64,000 nt of DNA from the NCBI GenBank assembly GCA_905178155.1, contig CAJINV010000004.1, positions 8,832,411 to 8,896,410 on the forward strand, in the 5' to 3' direction. This document shows, in pieces, positions 33,524 through 44,621 of this stretch. A model generated the notes under the pieces. That model saw only the letters and a list, made by a program, of their open reading frames with translations, searched no databases and was not told the origin of the DNA. Origin of the DNA: Amoebophrya sp. A120 (lineage: Eukaryota > Sar > Dinophyceae > Syndiniales > Amoebophryaceae). How positions within the stretch are numbered: the first letter of the stretch is position 1; each line of letters opens with the position of its first letter. A program made the translations under genes and the position numbers.

Positions 33524-35110
33524 ATGTTGCTGTTGCGAACGAGCATCAAAGCCGGCTTGCTTGCCTGCTGTTTCCTGCTTCGTTGTCCGTTCTCCGCCGC
33601 TGCGGGGGTAGGTTTTTCCGGCGGAAAAGCGTCTGCATCAAGTAGAAGTGGTAGCACTAGCACTAGCCCGCGCGCGCGTGCTACGGACGAGGGCACTTCT
33701 AGCAGTACTGCTGTTTTTGACGACGCTAACATCGCGTCGAACATCCTTTCTTTTCCGGTCGGAGAAGCGGAAGATCCTTCGCGGGAGCAGTTGCGGGCCC
33801 GAGCACAAAAAAGGCTCGACGATTTTCGACGCGTGGCTGCGAAAAATCTGAGCCAGCAAGAAGTCTCACAGAGCGGCGGTGTACTGCAGCAGTTGGCCCA
33901 GTTTTTGGTTGGCGCGCTGAACGAAAAGTCCTCGCCGGGCGGCCGGAAGAAGGTGGCGTGGCTGAACAAGGACACTTCGCGCCTCGTTCCCGCGTCCACC
34001 GGCGCCGCCGGGAAACAAGCGCTGGACGCAGACCAGACGCATGTTGCTTGCCGCCCTTGGGGGAGTCACAATACAGATGAGATTTTCCTCCTCGAGACAC
34101 CGTGGCCGTCCGACGGCCCCCAGAAGTTGTTCACCGATAAACGGACGGTTCTAAATGGGATGGTTCTCGATTCGGCGGAATACAAAAAAAAGCTACCGGA
34201 AATGCAACACTGGGTCTTCGAGTTATCCTGAGTAGAAACGCCTCCACGAGGTGCGTGGACCACCCCATAGTTAAGATGGGAACTTGGCAACACAATAAAT
34301 CCAGAAGCTCTTCGAGTCACCACGCATGACAAGCTTCTCTCTGTAGTGTAGAAGTGCAGGATAGCTGCGAGGAGGACAGCCGCGGCGTTGCAAATGCATC
34401 TGCTTCGTCTCCTGTTTACAGCATTACAAATTTTTACAAAAGAAGAGGACAACGAGAAATGCCTCTCATGGGGATCATGCGCATCCCAAGCGTTGCTCCG
34501 TATGCAAATGTGCATCACATCAACTATGGGTTGGGGACGTTTATTTTCCTTAGGATACACAGGCGATGTAGACCAACTCGAAGCGTCGTCATCTTCGGGG
34601 TTCCACAAAGACAGGTTTCCGCTGATTTTTGCCTCGGTCGAGACGGAGATGCCGGAGGAGTTTCGACGCAGCGCGGATCTCCCGGAGGAGTTTCGGCGCA
34701 GAGCGGAGGCGTTTCGGCGCAGAGCGGCTGGGTATGTATATCCGTTCTTCGAGGCGCGCGGGCTAGGGTATTATGTTCACGGCGCCCGCGAAGGCGAACG
34801 CGAAGATCTGGTGCTGAAGTTTTCCGCGTCCCCCCTCAGCTTGGATTCGTTGCAGAGTCTTGCTACCCCGGAACGAAGTTTTTTTCTTGGTCGGTGGAGC
34901 TACCCGCGCAATTGGCTCCTTGCGGAAGGAGACGGGGTTTTTACCTTTATCCGCTGTGCAAGTCCTGCAATTCCGCGTCGGGATTCTCGAATTCCATTTC
35001 CTACTTCTCGACCCAACGGTTCCACTTCCGAGGAACGCACCTTTTCATACTTTTCATATCTTTACTCTAGCAGTCCTGGGTGCGAGGCGACTGTCTGCTC
35101 GCCCGCCTAA
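33524..35110 (+). CDS. Tandem secreted family, copy B
   Basis: Exons 33524-34223 and 34557-35110 give 417 residues, the same length as copy A. Signal peptide LLACCFLLRCPFSAAAG. RARAQKRLDDFR, VACRPWGS, FPLIFASVE, FFEARGLGYY, LVLKFSAS, NWLLAEGDGVFTFIRC and the terminal GCEATVCSPA follow in the same order as in the other copies. An internal duplication gives EEFRR...EEFRRRAEAFRRRA (about 34650-34735). It is the only intact copy with a single IE. Expected to be secreted or delivered through the endomembrane system. No catalytic motif is seen; the paired conserved Cys near the C-terminus suggest a disulfide-stabilised domain. Confidence 0.8.
34224..34556. mobile_element. Introner element, family B, divergent
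   Basis: Starts TATCCTGAGTAGAAACG and ends TTTCCTTAGGAT. No clear flank repeat and an inner insertion near 34245-34262. It sits at nearly the same codon as the element at 38155 in copy C and is absent from copy A. Confidence 0.75.
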
Positions 35111-36665
35111 GGGGGGGAAAAATTGCTCCTCGGGGCTGCACGTCCGTCAGCTGGGGACGAGGATGAAGTAATATCGGAAGTAACAAAGTAATATACTTCG
35201 AGGACCACGTCGCACCTTGGCAAAGTATTCTAAGTATGTAGACTTTAAATTCAAGGTCGCAATTTGTTCTTCATCGAGGTAGTTCTTAATACACAACAAA
35301 ACAGCTGCACTATACGGCTTGCAACTGTCGATCTTATTTTTTACGCGGCTTGTTTGTCGCGATAGGCCTTGTCCGTCGTATCATATTCGTAAATCGTCAA
35401 CGTGGATGAAGCCGAAACATATTACATGCCGTGAAATCATTATTGCGAGAGCGGAAATACAGAAGACAACTAAGAACTACCGGAAAAATGGTCCATATGG
35501 GCGGCAGGACCTGGCGCAAGGTGAAACTAAGTAAAGTAGGTATGTGGATGAAATCAGCATTTTCAATGGCTTGCTTTTGTCAGGCACTGGGACTAAGACT
35601 ATCAGTAATGTCGGGGGGAGGCTGGCAGGTACTACAATGTCATTGAAGCTGGTTCAATGACAATGAAGCTGGCAAGAGGTACATCAAGCATTTATTAGTG
35701 GACACGTTTTGGTTTATCTTTATTTGCTTTCGTCGTGTATGATTTAAGTTCCGTATGAACACGAAGAAGACCTCCACCACCTCGCGGAGTGTGATTCTTT
35801 ACAGACCAAGTAGAGGAGGTGTCCGTCAGCTAAGTGCCCAATTGCTATAGCGTCTTTCATGATACGCCTTCTGAAGTAAATGGGATTTTGACCAAGATGG
35901 ACACCGTTGCAAGGGCGAGGACATGAAAGAAAATAAAAACATCTTCAGCGTCTACACCTTGAAGGTCTGTGCTACAAAGATCATCGTGTAGTTTTTACTC
36001 CCCGGCGTGCTGCTGTTCGTTGCTCAACCTAAGTAATCTCGATGAACGACGACGGCAAACAAGCCTGGCTTTAAATTACAGATCGAAGCGATCTATACGG
36101 AATCTAGTGAATCAATTTCGCCGAGGACAAGATCTCCGTCGTGAGCATGGAAAGTTCATATCGATATCGCGGCGCAAACTTGCCGTAAAGATCTTTGTTG
36201 GTAAAGCCGCAAAAATGTCGATCCTCTCCAACGGATCGGTCAGGAATTTTGGCGATCAAATTATTTTCATCGATGATCATGAGATGATGAGAAATTCATT
36301 CCGACTAGCGAACACACGGAGCAGCAGCCGGTTTCGCTTCTTTGTCCTTGGTTACAGTATTCATTTGAGAGATTGTATATTATGCAAGAGCCCATGCTTT
36401 TCTACTTCTGAATCAGGCTTTGAGTACAAAACTTCAAGTGAGTACTTTAGAATTCACAATAAAAATTTGCGCATACTCATACTTTTTTGTTTTTCCGTTC
36501 GAAGCTGCTGTAGTTTGTGAGCTGCTCTCGTCTGCTAACGCATCGGGATATCAGTATCTTCGTCAATTTTGAATTCCTGAATTCGAGTAGTGGCTTTCTT
36601 GAATTTTTCCACTCGTAGCGCAAGTGCTTACTGCATCAAAAAAAATTCACACACCTCCAGAAAGT
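35111..36665. repeat. Family spacer, homologous to 32588-33523
   Basis: The match starts near 35718. The first 600 bases (35111-35717) have only short frames. Repeat distance between the two spacers is about 3.1 kb, the size of one gene unit. Confidence 0.75.
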
Positions 36666-39600
36666 ATGTTGCGTTTGCGAACGAGTAAAGCCGGCTTGCT
36701 TGCCTGTGGGTTCCTGCATGGCTGTCCTTTCTCTGTCGCCGCGGGGAGTTCTTCTGGCGGAGCCTCCAGTAGAAGTTCGAGCGCAGGCAGCGCATCATCG
36801 TCGTATGTTGACTTTCTTCCGGACGATAGCATTCTGCGCTCGGCGGCGGCTCTTTCTGATGACCATCCGACCAAGGTGGCGTCTTTGCGCGAGATTGTTG
36901 GCAACGAGGTTTGTGATGAGGCAATTAAAAGCGCGCTACGGCTTACACGTGGGAACGAAGAAGATGCGGCGCATATGCGAGTGCACGACTCCACGACCCT
37001 CCCCTCATTTACAGAGCATGAACAGCAATACAAGCGTCGACAAGATGAATGCGGAGGGTCTGCAGGACAAATTCACACAGATTTGTAGTGCTGTGTGGAG
37101 GGCCGGCGTTGAAAGAACCTGTCTGTCATGCAGAAAGTATGCCAAGAACAAAAGCAAAGATAAAGACGGGACGCGAAAAGAAAATTTTGCGTGACTAATT
37201 ATTTGGGGAAGTAGGGGAGTCCTCGTGCACTCTCATAGCGCAGATTCTGCTACTCGCAGGCGACCAGGGCGGGGACGATGACGGAACCGAAAGTAGTGGG
37301 ACAGATGAAGAAAGAACGGACCACGGTGCTACTACACCTCCAGGCAGCTCTGCTGCTCTTCCCACATCCAGAGCGAGGTCCTCGACCTCGCGCGGGCGGC
37401 GCTCGCCGCGGAGCCGGTCCGGCAGTGCGGTTTCGCGAATTTTTCAGTCACCAACGTCCCGTCGTACCAAAGAAGTCTCGGGGGCTCCTGCCAAGGACAG
37501 GGAAGACGCAAGAGGACGCGGCCAGGGGGACGTAGCGGAGCTAGCGGCGAAGCTCGGAGCGCTCGAAGTGAGCGAAGTTGTAGACCCCGTAGAGCAGAAC
37601 ATCGTAGAAACGACCATGGGCGGCGCAGGTAAAAGTGGGAGCTGCACGTCCGGGCCCGCGTCCGCTTGTAGTTCCCGTACTTCTCGAGAAATTTGGGGCC
37701 GCGGTAAAATCGTCGCCAATATCGTCCCTTTCGCCGCCGGAGTAGCGGATCTGCCGCGGGAGCAGCTGCGGGCCCGAGCACAAAAAAGGCTCGACGATTA
37801 TGTGGGCACGATTCCGAGCAAGCACGTGAGACTGAGACAGGAAAATGGGGTATTGCGCCAGCTGGGCCGCGATTTTTTGGCTGGCGTGCTGCAGGAAGGG
37901 CTGGCGCGGGAAGAGAGCCGGCGGACGGTGGCGCAGCTGAACAGGGTCAGTAAACGCACCGCGGTCCCCCGACCGTTGGGTACGGAAAACAAGGCTCTAC
38001 TGAATGCACAGCAGACCTATTCCTGCCGCCCTTGGGGGAGTCGTCCCGAAAGTGAACCGGTTCTCCTGCGGTCGCCGGGCCAGACGTCTCACACCATGGT
38101 GTTGCACGAAAAAGAGTATTTCAAAAAGTTACCGGAGATGCAAGAATGGACCTTTATCCTGAGTGAAAACGTCCCGCCCACGATTCATAGACGTCAAGAT
38201 AATTACATGGCAGTTTATTACACAAGCCAAGAACTACATGTTTTGACTGTTTTGCGTGAAAACCTTGCCTCTCTGGTTGTGTAGAAGTCTCAGTCAGCTG
38301 GAGCAGTTGCGTCACAAATCGACCCTGAATGAGGTTGACAATAGCTTGCCGGATAGTTAAAAAAAAAAGTTAGCATCAGAAAATGCTTCCTGTTCTCATG
38401 GAGTTTGCTGCGCATGAGACACAATGTGGACCTGTTGCAGATTCACACGACAAAGAACATGGGGCGGTGCAAAAATTCCTTCAGCATGACAAATATGGGG
38501 TGGGGGCGTTTTTGCGCGTGATCACCATCACGGGAGATTTAAGCCGTCTCGAAGGCTGGTCTACCTCCCGTTTTCGCTTGCCGTACCATATTGAAAAGTG
38601 CCCGCGCGACCCCAAATGTCGAAGTGCTTGTATTGCAAAATTTTTCAATGCTGGAAACATATCCGACCTTGCATGTATCAGCATGACAGGTTTTCAAGCC
38701 AGAGGAGCGGAAGTCTGTGTGGCACAGCGCCAGGTAGTATGTAAGCAGTAATCGTCTTATTGAAGTCGTATAAATGGCTTTAGGAGATTCTAAAGCAAAG
38801 CGCGTCGCGTTCCGTTTATCATCCCCCTGGCATTTGTTTTCCATAGCATTGCAAAAAGTTTCCCTGGGGACGATGAAAATTTGCAATTCAAACTGTTCGG
38901 TCACGTCTGGTGGTGGGGCGGTATTTTTCATTTTGATGCGCCTCTGCTTTTCTATGCGGAAGAAACAATGTTGGAACACTCGATTGGCAACCCGGTCGGG
39001 TTTCGCGGATGGCAGAAAGGAGCAATCCTTTCCCGTAGTTCCCAGCCGGGCCCGGCTCCGGAGGAACCATTTTTCGAGGCGCGCGGTATCCTGAGTAAAA
39101 ACGTACCCACACCAGAGTCAGGATGGGGATTTTGCAACACAAACCTAGGAGTTTTGTGAGTCACGCATGACAAGTTGCGCTCTGCAGTGTAGTGCAGGTT
39201 AGCAAGTGCAGCCGCATCACAGATTCCTCCGCTCATCCTGTTCACAGCATCACAAATTCCAAAACACGCTTGGAAATGACTCTCATGGGCATGCGCATTA
39301 CAAGTCTTCCTGTCTTTGCAAATCTGCATTACAACTCTGGTGTGGGTACGTTTTTACTCAGGATACGCGGATTGAGATATTCTCGACACGAACGCGGAAT
39401 GCATGATCTGGTGCTGAAGTTTTCCGCAATCCTATCAAAAGGAAAAATCCCCCCTCCCCATATCGAAAACGAAATTTGTGATGCTGTATTTGAGTACACA
39501 AATCGACTTGTAATGCTAGAAGGCCAAGAGACGCAGCTGTGGCCTCGTTTGAAGGCAATTTGTCATGCTGTTCCCCACTTCCAGCTGCCCCCTGTCATGC

Positions 39601-40552
39601 TGAAGATGCAAGGCTTTCCCACGCCAACCAGCACTACAGTCCGCATCTTTTCCCTTCTAGCATGACAAAGCTGATTTGTGGCCACAAATCTGCATCACAA
39701 ATCTCTAGTGTGAGTATGGGGTGGGTGGATTTTTCACTTTCATAAATCCCCGTAAGCAGGGACACGCTGGAGGAGCTGTTAGATTTCAAGAGAGGTATTA
39801 CACAGCGCTCGCTATGAAATGTAAAAATGTCTGGGTCTGGAAGAATGCAACTTGTCATGCTAAATCTGAAGCATGCAAAAATCTGTGTTGCGTGTTTACC
39901 AAAAGCTGTCCACTTTTGACCTAATCGAGAGGCAGTTTCTCATGCAGGATAGGCATGAGAAAGGTCTCGCAGAATCTGTCATGCTATGTCCCACATACCA
40001 GACGAGACCTCGTGGGTCATGGAAAACCTGCATGACAAAATCTGGCAATCGTCTAGACCCAGACATTTTTACAGTTGATAATCGCAGTTTCCGACCAATT
40101 GGCTCCTTGCGGAGGGAGACGGGGTTTTCACGTTCATCCGCTGCAGGGAAAACCCGGGAGGCGCCATGGCAGGGGCTCGCTTATCAAATGTAAAAATGTC
40201 TGGGTCTGGAAGAATGCAAGATTTGTCATGCAGCTTTTCCATGACCCATGCGGTCTGGAATGCAGGACCTAGCATGACAGATTCTGTGCGATCTCTCTCA
40301 TGCCTATCCTGCATGAGAAACTCCCTCCCGATTTGGTCAAATAAACTGGACGACTTTTGGTAATCATGCAACACAGATTTTTGCATGCTTCAGATTTAGC
40401 ATGACAAGTTGCATTCTTCCAGACCCAGACACTTTTACATTTGATATCCCTTTGCGGATTCTGATTTCCGCAAATACGGCGACCCCACGAACAAGTATTA
40501 TCACAGTGTGGGCTGCGAAGCGGCCGTCTGCAGCTTGCCCATGCCCGCTTAA
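36666..40552 (+). CDS. Tandem secreted family, copy C, with UBA-like segment
   Basis: Modelled as about 603 residues: exons 36666-36973, 37243-38152, 38527-38558, 38847-39086, 39371-39432, 39750-39812, 40086-40181, 40452-40552. The sum is divisible by three. The intron 38559-38846 is the weakest call. Signal peptide LLACGFLHGCPFSVAAG. A unique insert follows with a UBA-like helix set (NEVCDEAIKSALRLTRGNEE then DAAQILL) and a Ser/Arg-rich linker. The shared core then runs RARAQKRLDDYV, YSCRPWGS, FEARGLRYS, LVLKFSA, NWLLAEGDGVFTFIRC and GCEAAVCSLPMPA. UBA domains bind ubiquitin; in an exported protein that would be notable, but the match is by eye. Six IEs interrupt it, against one in B and none in A. 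Confidence 0.72.
36974..37237. mobile_element. Introner element, family C
   Basis: Starts TATGCGAGTGCACGACTCC; right end GTGCACTCTCATA. Exact flank GCGCA. It splits the UBA-like segment. Confidence 0.85.
38155..38521. mobile_element. Introner element, family B, divergent
   Basis: Starts TATCCTGAGTGAAAACG; right end GGGGGCGTTTTTGCGCGTGAT. Joining ACC to ATC (intron 38153-38526) restores EWTITGDLS, parallel to HWEFTGDLS of copy A. Confidence 0.72.
38559..38846 (+). other. Putative intron in copy C, borders uncertain
   Basis: GT-AG borders chosen because they restore phase. The interval contains CAGCATGACAGG and other IE-like text but has no paired termini that I could assign. Confidence 0.4.
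39087..39365. mobile_element. Introner element, family B
   Basis: Nearly perfect termini, exact flank CGCGG. Inserted in the conserved EARGL codons that are uninterrupted in copies A and B. Nearly identical to the element at 22477. Confidence 0.94.
39433..39744. mobile_element. Introner element, family F
   Basis: GGAAAAATCCCCCCTCCCCA near the left end; GGGTGGGTGGATTTTTCAC near the right. Exact flank AATCC. Removal restores FSAIPVSRDTLEELL. Confidence 0.87.
39813..40080. mobile_element. Introner element, family A
   Basis: Flanks CTCGC / ATCGC. Same orientation as 5441. The next element, 101 bases downstream, is its inverted relative. Confidence 0.85.
40182..40446. mobile_element. Introner element, family A, opposite orientation
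   Basis: Flanks TCGCT / TCCCT. The interior reads as the reverse complement of the element at 39813. Removal restores the last exon with GCEAAVC. Confidence 0.86.
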
Positions 40553-41912
40553 ATGACGAAGGATAAGAAATCACTTCTCTTCACAGGAGACCGGGGAGGA
40601 AGCATTTGTTCAACCTAAGTTTTTTACTATCGAGCTCCTTGCACTTAATAAGCACTGCAAATCTATAAATTATTTCTATTTATTGAGTACTACTGCTTTC
40701 GTCGTGTATAATTAATTTGAGCAAAAGGAGTAACTTTGAATCTTATAGTGATGACAAGGTTAAAAAAACAAAAACAAAACGATCAAAGAATCGCAATCTA
40801 CATCTTTCGCACGACATTTTTTCACGAGGTTCGTTACAACTGTAGTCAGATGTGTTTTTTTTCAACAGAGTTAGTGCATTTTTATAGTTTTGAAGCGAGT
40901 ACGCTACCAGCAGCTAGTTATTTTTGTCAAGATTCTTTTCGCTGAGGTATTTTTATTGAAATAGCGCTAAAGGAAAAAGGTGACGGTGAGTAATCGCGTT
41001 TCCACCACAAACAAATAAACAAAAACAAGAACATGACTATGAAGATCTCGAACCCTGGTATTATAATTGAAGCATTTATTCCATTTGAAATAACGCCTGC
41101 TGAAATGAATTCAGGCAACAGGCGCAGCAGCACATTGGGGATGAAGACCGTGGAACATTTACCGCCGGCAGCAACACGCACAGTAGCACTATCACCAGTC
41201 CAGTTACTGCGTTGCATCGAACGAGAAAAATATTAGACCACGTTGGGATCATAATATTATAAGTGCCGCAAATGCGATGACGCAAACAGCTGCTGAGTTA
41301 CTGCAAGCCGGTAAATAGGGAAGTGAAGAAAACGAAGACGTTGAAGCGCGAGAAGTAGAAGCGCGAAGGAAAACAAAATCGCTTTCCCACCAGGTGAAAA
41401 GAGTGTCAACGTAGCACGCCTTTATTTCGCCTGAATTAAATAAAGAGAGTGAAATGAAAGTAAAATACCCCATCTAGGGTGTTGAGTAAGTCATTCACTC
41501 ACGAGTCAAAAAGAAACACTTCTACCGTCGAAGAAGCATCAAAGTGCAGAATTTTTGTTTACCAGCGTAGATAAGTACTGCGCCACATTTTGGGAACAAT
41601 CACACCAGGAATGAACGCCGCTGTAAAAAGGGGACGGGGACAGTGAGCCTGCCTTTCACTACATTGTGAAGTTCGCTACGATCATCGTCGTTTTTTGATT
41701 GGTCATGTAAGAAATTACTACGGTTAATGAATTAATTTCAGGAGTACACGAAGTTCTTGCGCCGGGATCTCATTTTTATTTTTTGTAGAGCTGGAGTACT
41801 TGTCTTCCGCAGTCGCATTTCGGTAAGTCAAGGTCTTGTACAGTCGTGAAGTCGAGCGAGGTGGAATTGGTTTAGCACACATTCGAAATGATCCTTCGGA
41901 GTAAAAACGGGC
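40553..41912. other. 1.36-kb intergenic stretch
   Basis: A short echo of the family 3' flank (GCTTTCGTCGTGTATAATT near 40690) marks the end of the tandem array. The rest is AT-rich with no supported gene or IE. Confidence 0.55.
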
Positions 41913-44257
41913 ATGAAGATCTCTGCGAGGAACATCAAACGTTTTAATTGCTCGTGGAAAAAGGGACAAAGGCGTTCCTCGCTTCTCCAAAGATGGTTCA
42001 TCTTTCTGCGCGTCGCGCAGTTTCTGGTGCGCAGCACCTTCGGCGCAATGAGCGGGGCCGGGCGAGAAGAGGATCATCGGGGGGTGGAGGGGGCACGACA
42101 GCATGGTGTGAAGAAAACAAAACCGTTGTTCCGCACTCCGACCCCCTGTCTCCGCACCGGATCCGGCGACCTAGAGTACGGCATTAACCCGTTGGAAAGC
42201 GCGCTTGATGGGTCGAGAGTGTTCAAACACCACGAAATTTTCTGCCACTTTCCCCCCTTCGTCGCGCCAGCGAACCGCACTATTCTGTACGAGTTCAGCG
42301 GCCTCAAGGTCCCCGTCCGCTTCGACTGCGCGAACCAGCGGCAGTGGCACGTCTGGGGCACGTTCGATTTGGGCGTGAAGGCGTATAGAACCTCTGATGG
42401 GGTGTTGCTCACGGAGCAGCAAGCGCGGAGCCGGCACTTTGAGAACTTCCGGGACGTGCCCGGGTTGACCAACATGTTTGCTTCCGGGGACAGCACTACA
42501 AGCAGTCTCACGTTCGCCGAGATGTTCCCCCCCTACACCTACTACGCGCAGAGCATGGACCGGCGGTACCAGTGTCACGTGCACGCGGCCATGCTCCAGG
42601 CGTTCATGCCAGTCTACCAAGTGCCGCTGCCGGTGATGGACGAGGAGTACGACGAGCATGTGCAGGTGTACCAAAGCGTCTGGGAATACTGGAAGTCGCA
42701 TGCGGACGGGATCATAAGAACGACCAAGGTGTGGAACTACAAGAACGGGAGGTTTAGACGTGGGAAAGATGTTGAATCAAAATCTCTTCAAAATCCTAAA
42801 CCTGTACCTGCTTCTTCAGCCTCCACTGCGGCCGCGAAGCCAGTCCCCCACCGTCCCTTCGTCTTCGTCGAGGCTGGCGGGCGCTGGGGCACGTGGGGGT
42901 TCCGCGCGTTGCAGGCCTTGCGGCAATTTGCGCTGACTCAGGACGATCAGGCCCCCGCCGGTGGCGGTGGCTGGACCACAGACGAGAGAACAAGAAGCGA
43001 AGCAGTTGTTCCTGCAAATAAAATTCCATACCACATAACGGATAAAAACGCGTTTCTTCATTTCTTCGAGATGAACCCGATTTTCTGCGACGGGATCCGG
43101 GAGATGGCGAGAGTGAACCACTTCCCACTGTCCACCCACAGGCTCCGCATCTACTGCCGCCCCTTCAATCTGGAGTTGTTTGGCTCGATTCTGGCGGATC
43201 GGCGGCATACGCCGGTCATCGACGTTCTGGACATGGATATTCAGGGCGGGGAGTCCATCCTCTCGGATGTGGACAAAACGTACCCCCTGTTGTGGGACCT
43301 GATGTGCACAAAGGTGAAAAAAGTCATCATCGGGACGCACAACAAATTCACACACGAGGCAATCGTCGAAACCTTCCTCGGGCGGAAGCGGAAAAGTTAT
43401 GAAGTGGGTGCACCAGCAGCTCCTGTGTGGGAGTTGGTCGCCGAGATGCCGCACCGCCACGCCGTGCAAGCAAACATATGGATTGCAAAAATGTCTGGGT
43501 CTGGAAGATTAGAACTTGTCATGCTAAAACCAAATCATGGAAAAATCTGTGTTGCATGACTGCCAAAAGCTGTCCTCTTTCGACCAAGTTGGGAGGGGGT
43601 TTCTCATGCAGGATAGGCATGACAGAGACCTCACAGACTCTGTCATGCTAGGTCCTGCATTCCAAACCTCGTGGGGCATGGAAGATATGCATGAGAAGTT
43701 TGCATTCTTCCAGACCCAGCCATATCTGCATTTGATAAAACAGCACGTTCAGCAACTGGAACTTCACGATGGTGGCAAAAGCGATGGTACCAAAATGAAA
43801 AATCCCCCCTCCCCATATCGAAAGGGAAGTCTGTGATGCTGTATTTGCGTACACAAATCAGCTTTGTCTTGCAGTAGAGCACCCCAGGCAGATACAAAGC
43901 CCGGAAAGGGGTGGCTTGAGGTAGGCACTTAGCATGGCAGACGTCTGCCCCATTGGCGCATCAGCATTACAAATCTCCTGCGAAATGCGGCGGAAGCTCT
44001 GGCTTTGCTCTCTTGCAAGACAAACTCGATTTGTGACCACAAACCAGCAGCGCAAATTTTCGAAAGTACGCCTTTTCGATATGGGGAGGGGGGATTTTTC
44101 CTTACGATAGATGGCGAGGGAACGACGTCGTAATACGGGCAGTTATATCGCTGGTGGTGAAACAGAAACAAGTCGTGAGGATGAGGAACAATTTGGCATG
44201 ATCGCGAATCAGGATGGAGAACTAGTTTTCAGGAACTTAAACCTCATCGGGAAGTGA
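41913..44257 (+). CDS. FkbM-like methyltransferase with N-terminal membrane segment
   Basis: Exons 41913-43476, 43743-43787 and 44115-44257 give 583 residues. A hydrophobic stretch (RWFIFLRVAQFLVRSTFGA, about 27-45) suggests a signal anchor. A later ATG at 42047 would remove it. FVFVEAGGRWGTWGFRAL (about 312) fits the SAM-binding motif I of FkbM-type enzymes, and VIDVLDMDIQGGE (about 435) fits the conserved acidic strand ending in x-GxE. The family O- or N-methylates sugars and other small groups, and membrane-anchored members act in the secretory pathway. Substrate unknown. The last two junctions are IEs; the tail after them is charged and poorly conserved-looking. Confidence 0.75.
43477..43737. 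mobile_element. Introner element, family A
   Basis: Exact flank AAACA. Same orientation as 5441 and 39813. Removal joins HAVQAN to STFSNW. Confidence 0.86.
43788..44109. mobile_element. Introner element, family F
   Basis: TACCAAAATGAAAAATCCCC at the left and GGGATTTTTCCTTACGATA at the right. Exact flank GATGG. 45-base exon to the previous element. Confidence 0.86.
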
Positions 44258-44621
44258 GACGAGCACGAGAAATAAAACGAAAGGTGCAATAAAGCATGGG
44301 ACTGCCACTGTGCGGGCAAAGAATTCATCATCTGCAGAACAGGTCTAAGCTTCTACTTCGCAAGGAACTCCGGCTAATATTCCGCTCATGGATGATCTGA
44401 TTCTTCTCACAAGACTGACACAGTTCTTCAACGAACAATGTCATCTACCTATGCGAACTTTGTAGTTGTGTTTTTCTTTTTCCGAGATACATAGAGAGTT
44501 CGGGTCGTTTGCCTCTATATTTTTCCAGGAGCAGCCGGACGTTGGTTGAAATGCTACTGTATATTTACCCTTCAGAAGTTTATTATATATAAATATGTTT
44601 TGATGAAGAGCCAAAACCATC
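44258..44621. other. Short intergenic stretch, nothing recognised
   Basis: AT-rich, no IE signature, no supported gene. Confidence 0.5.
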
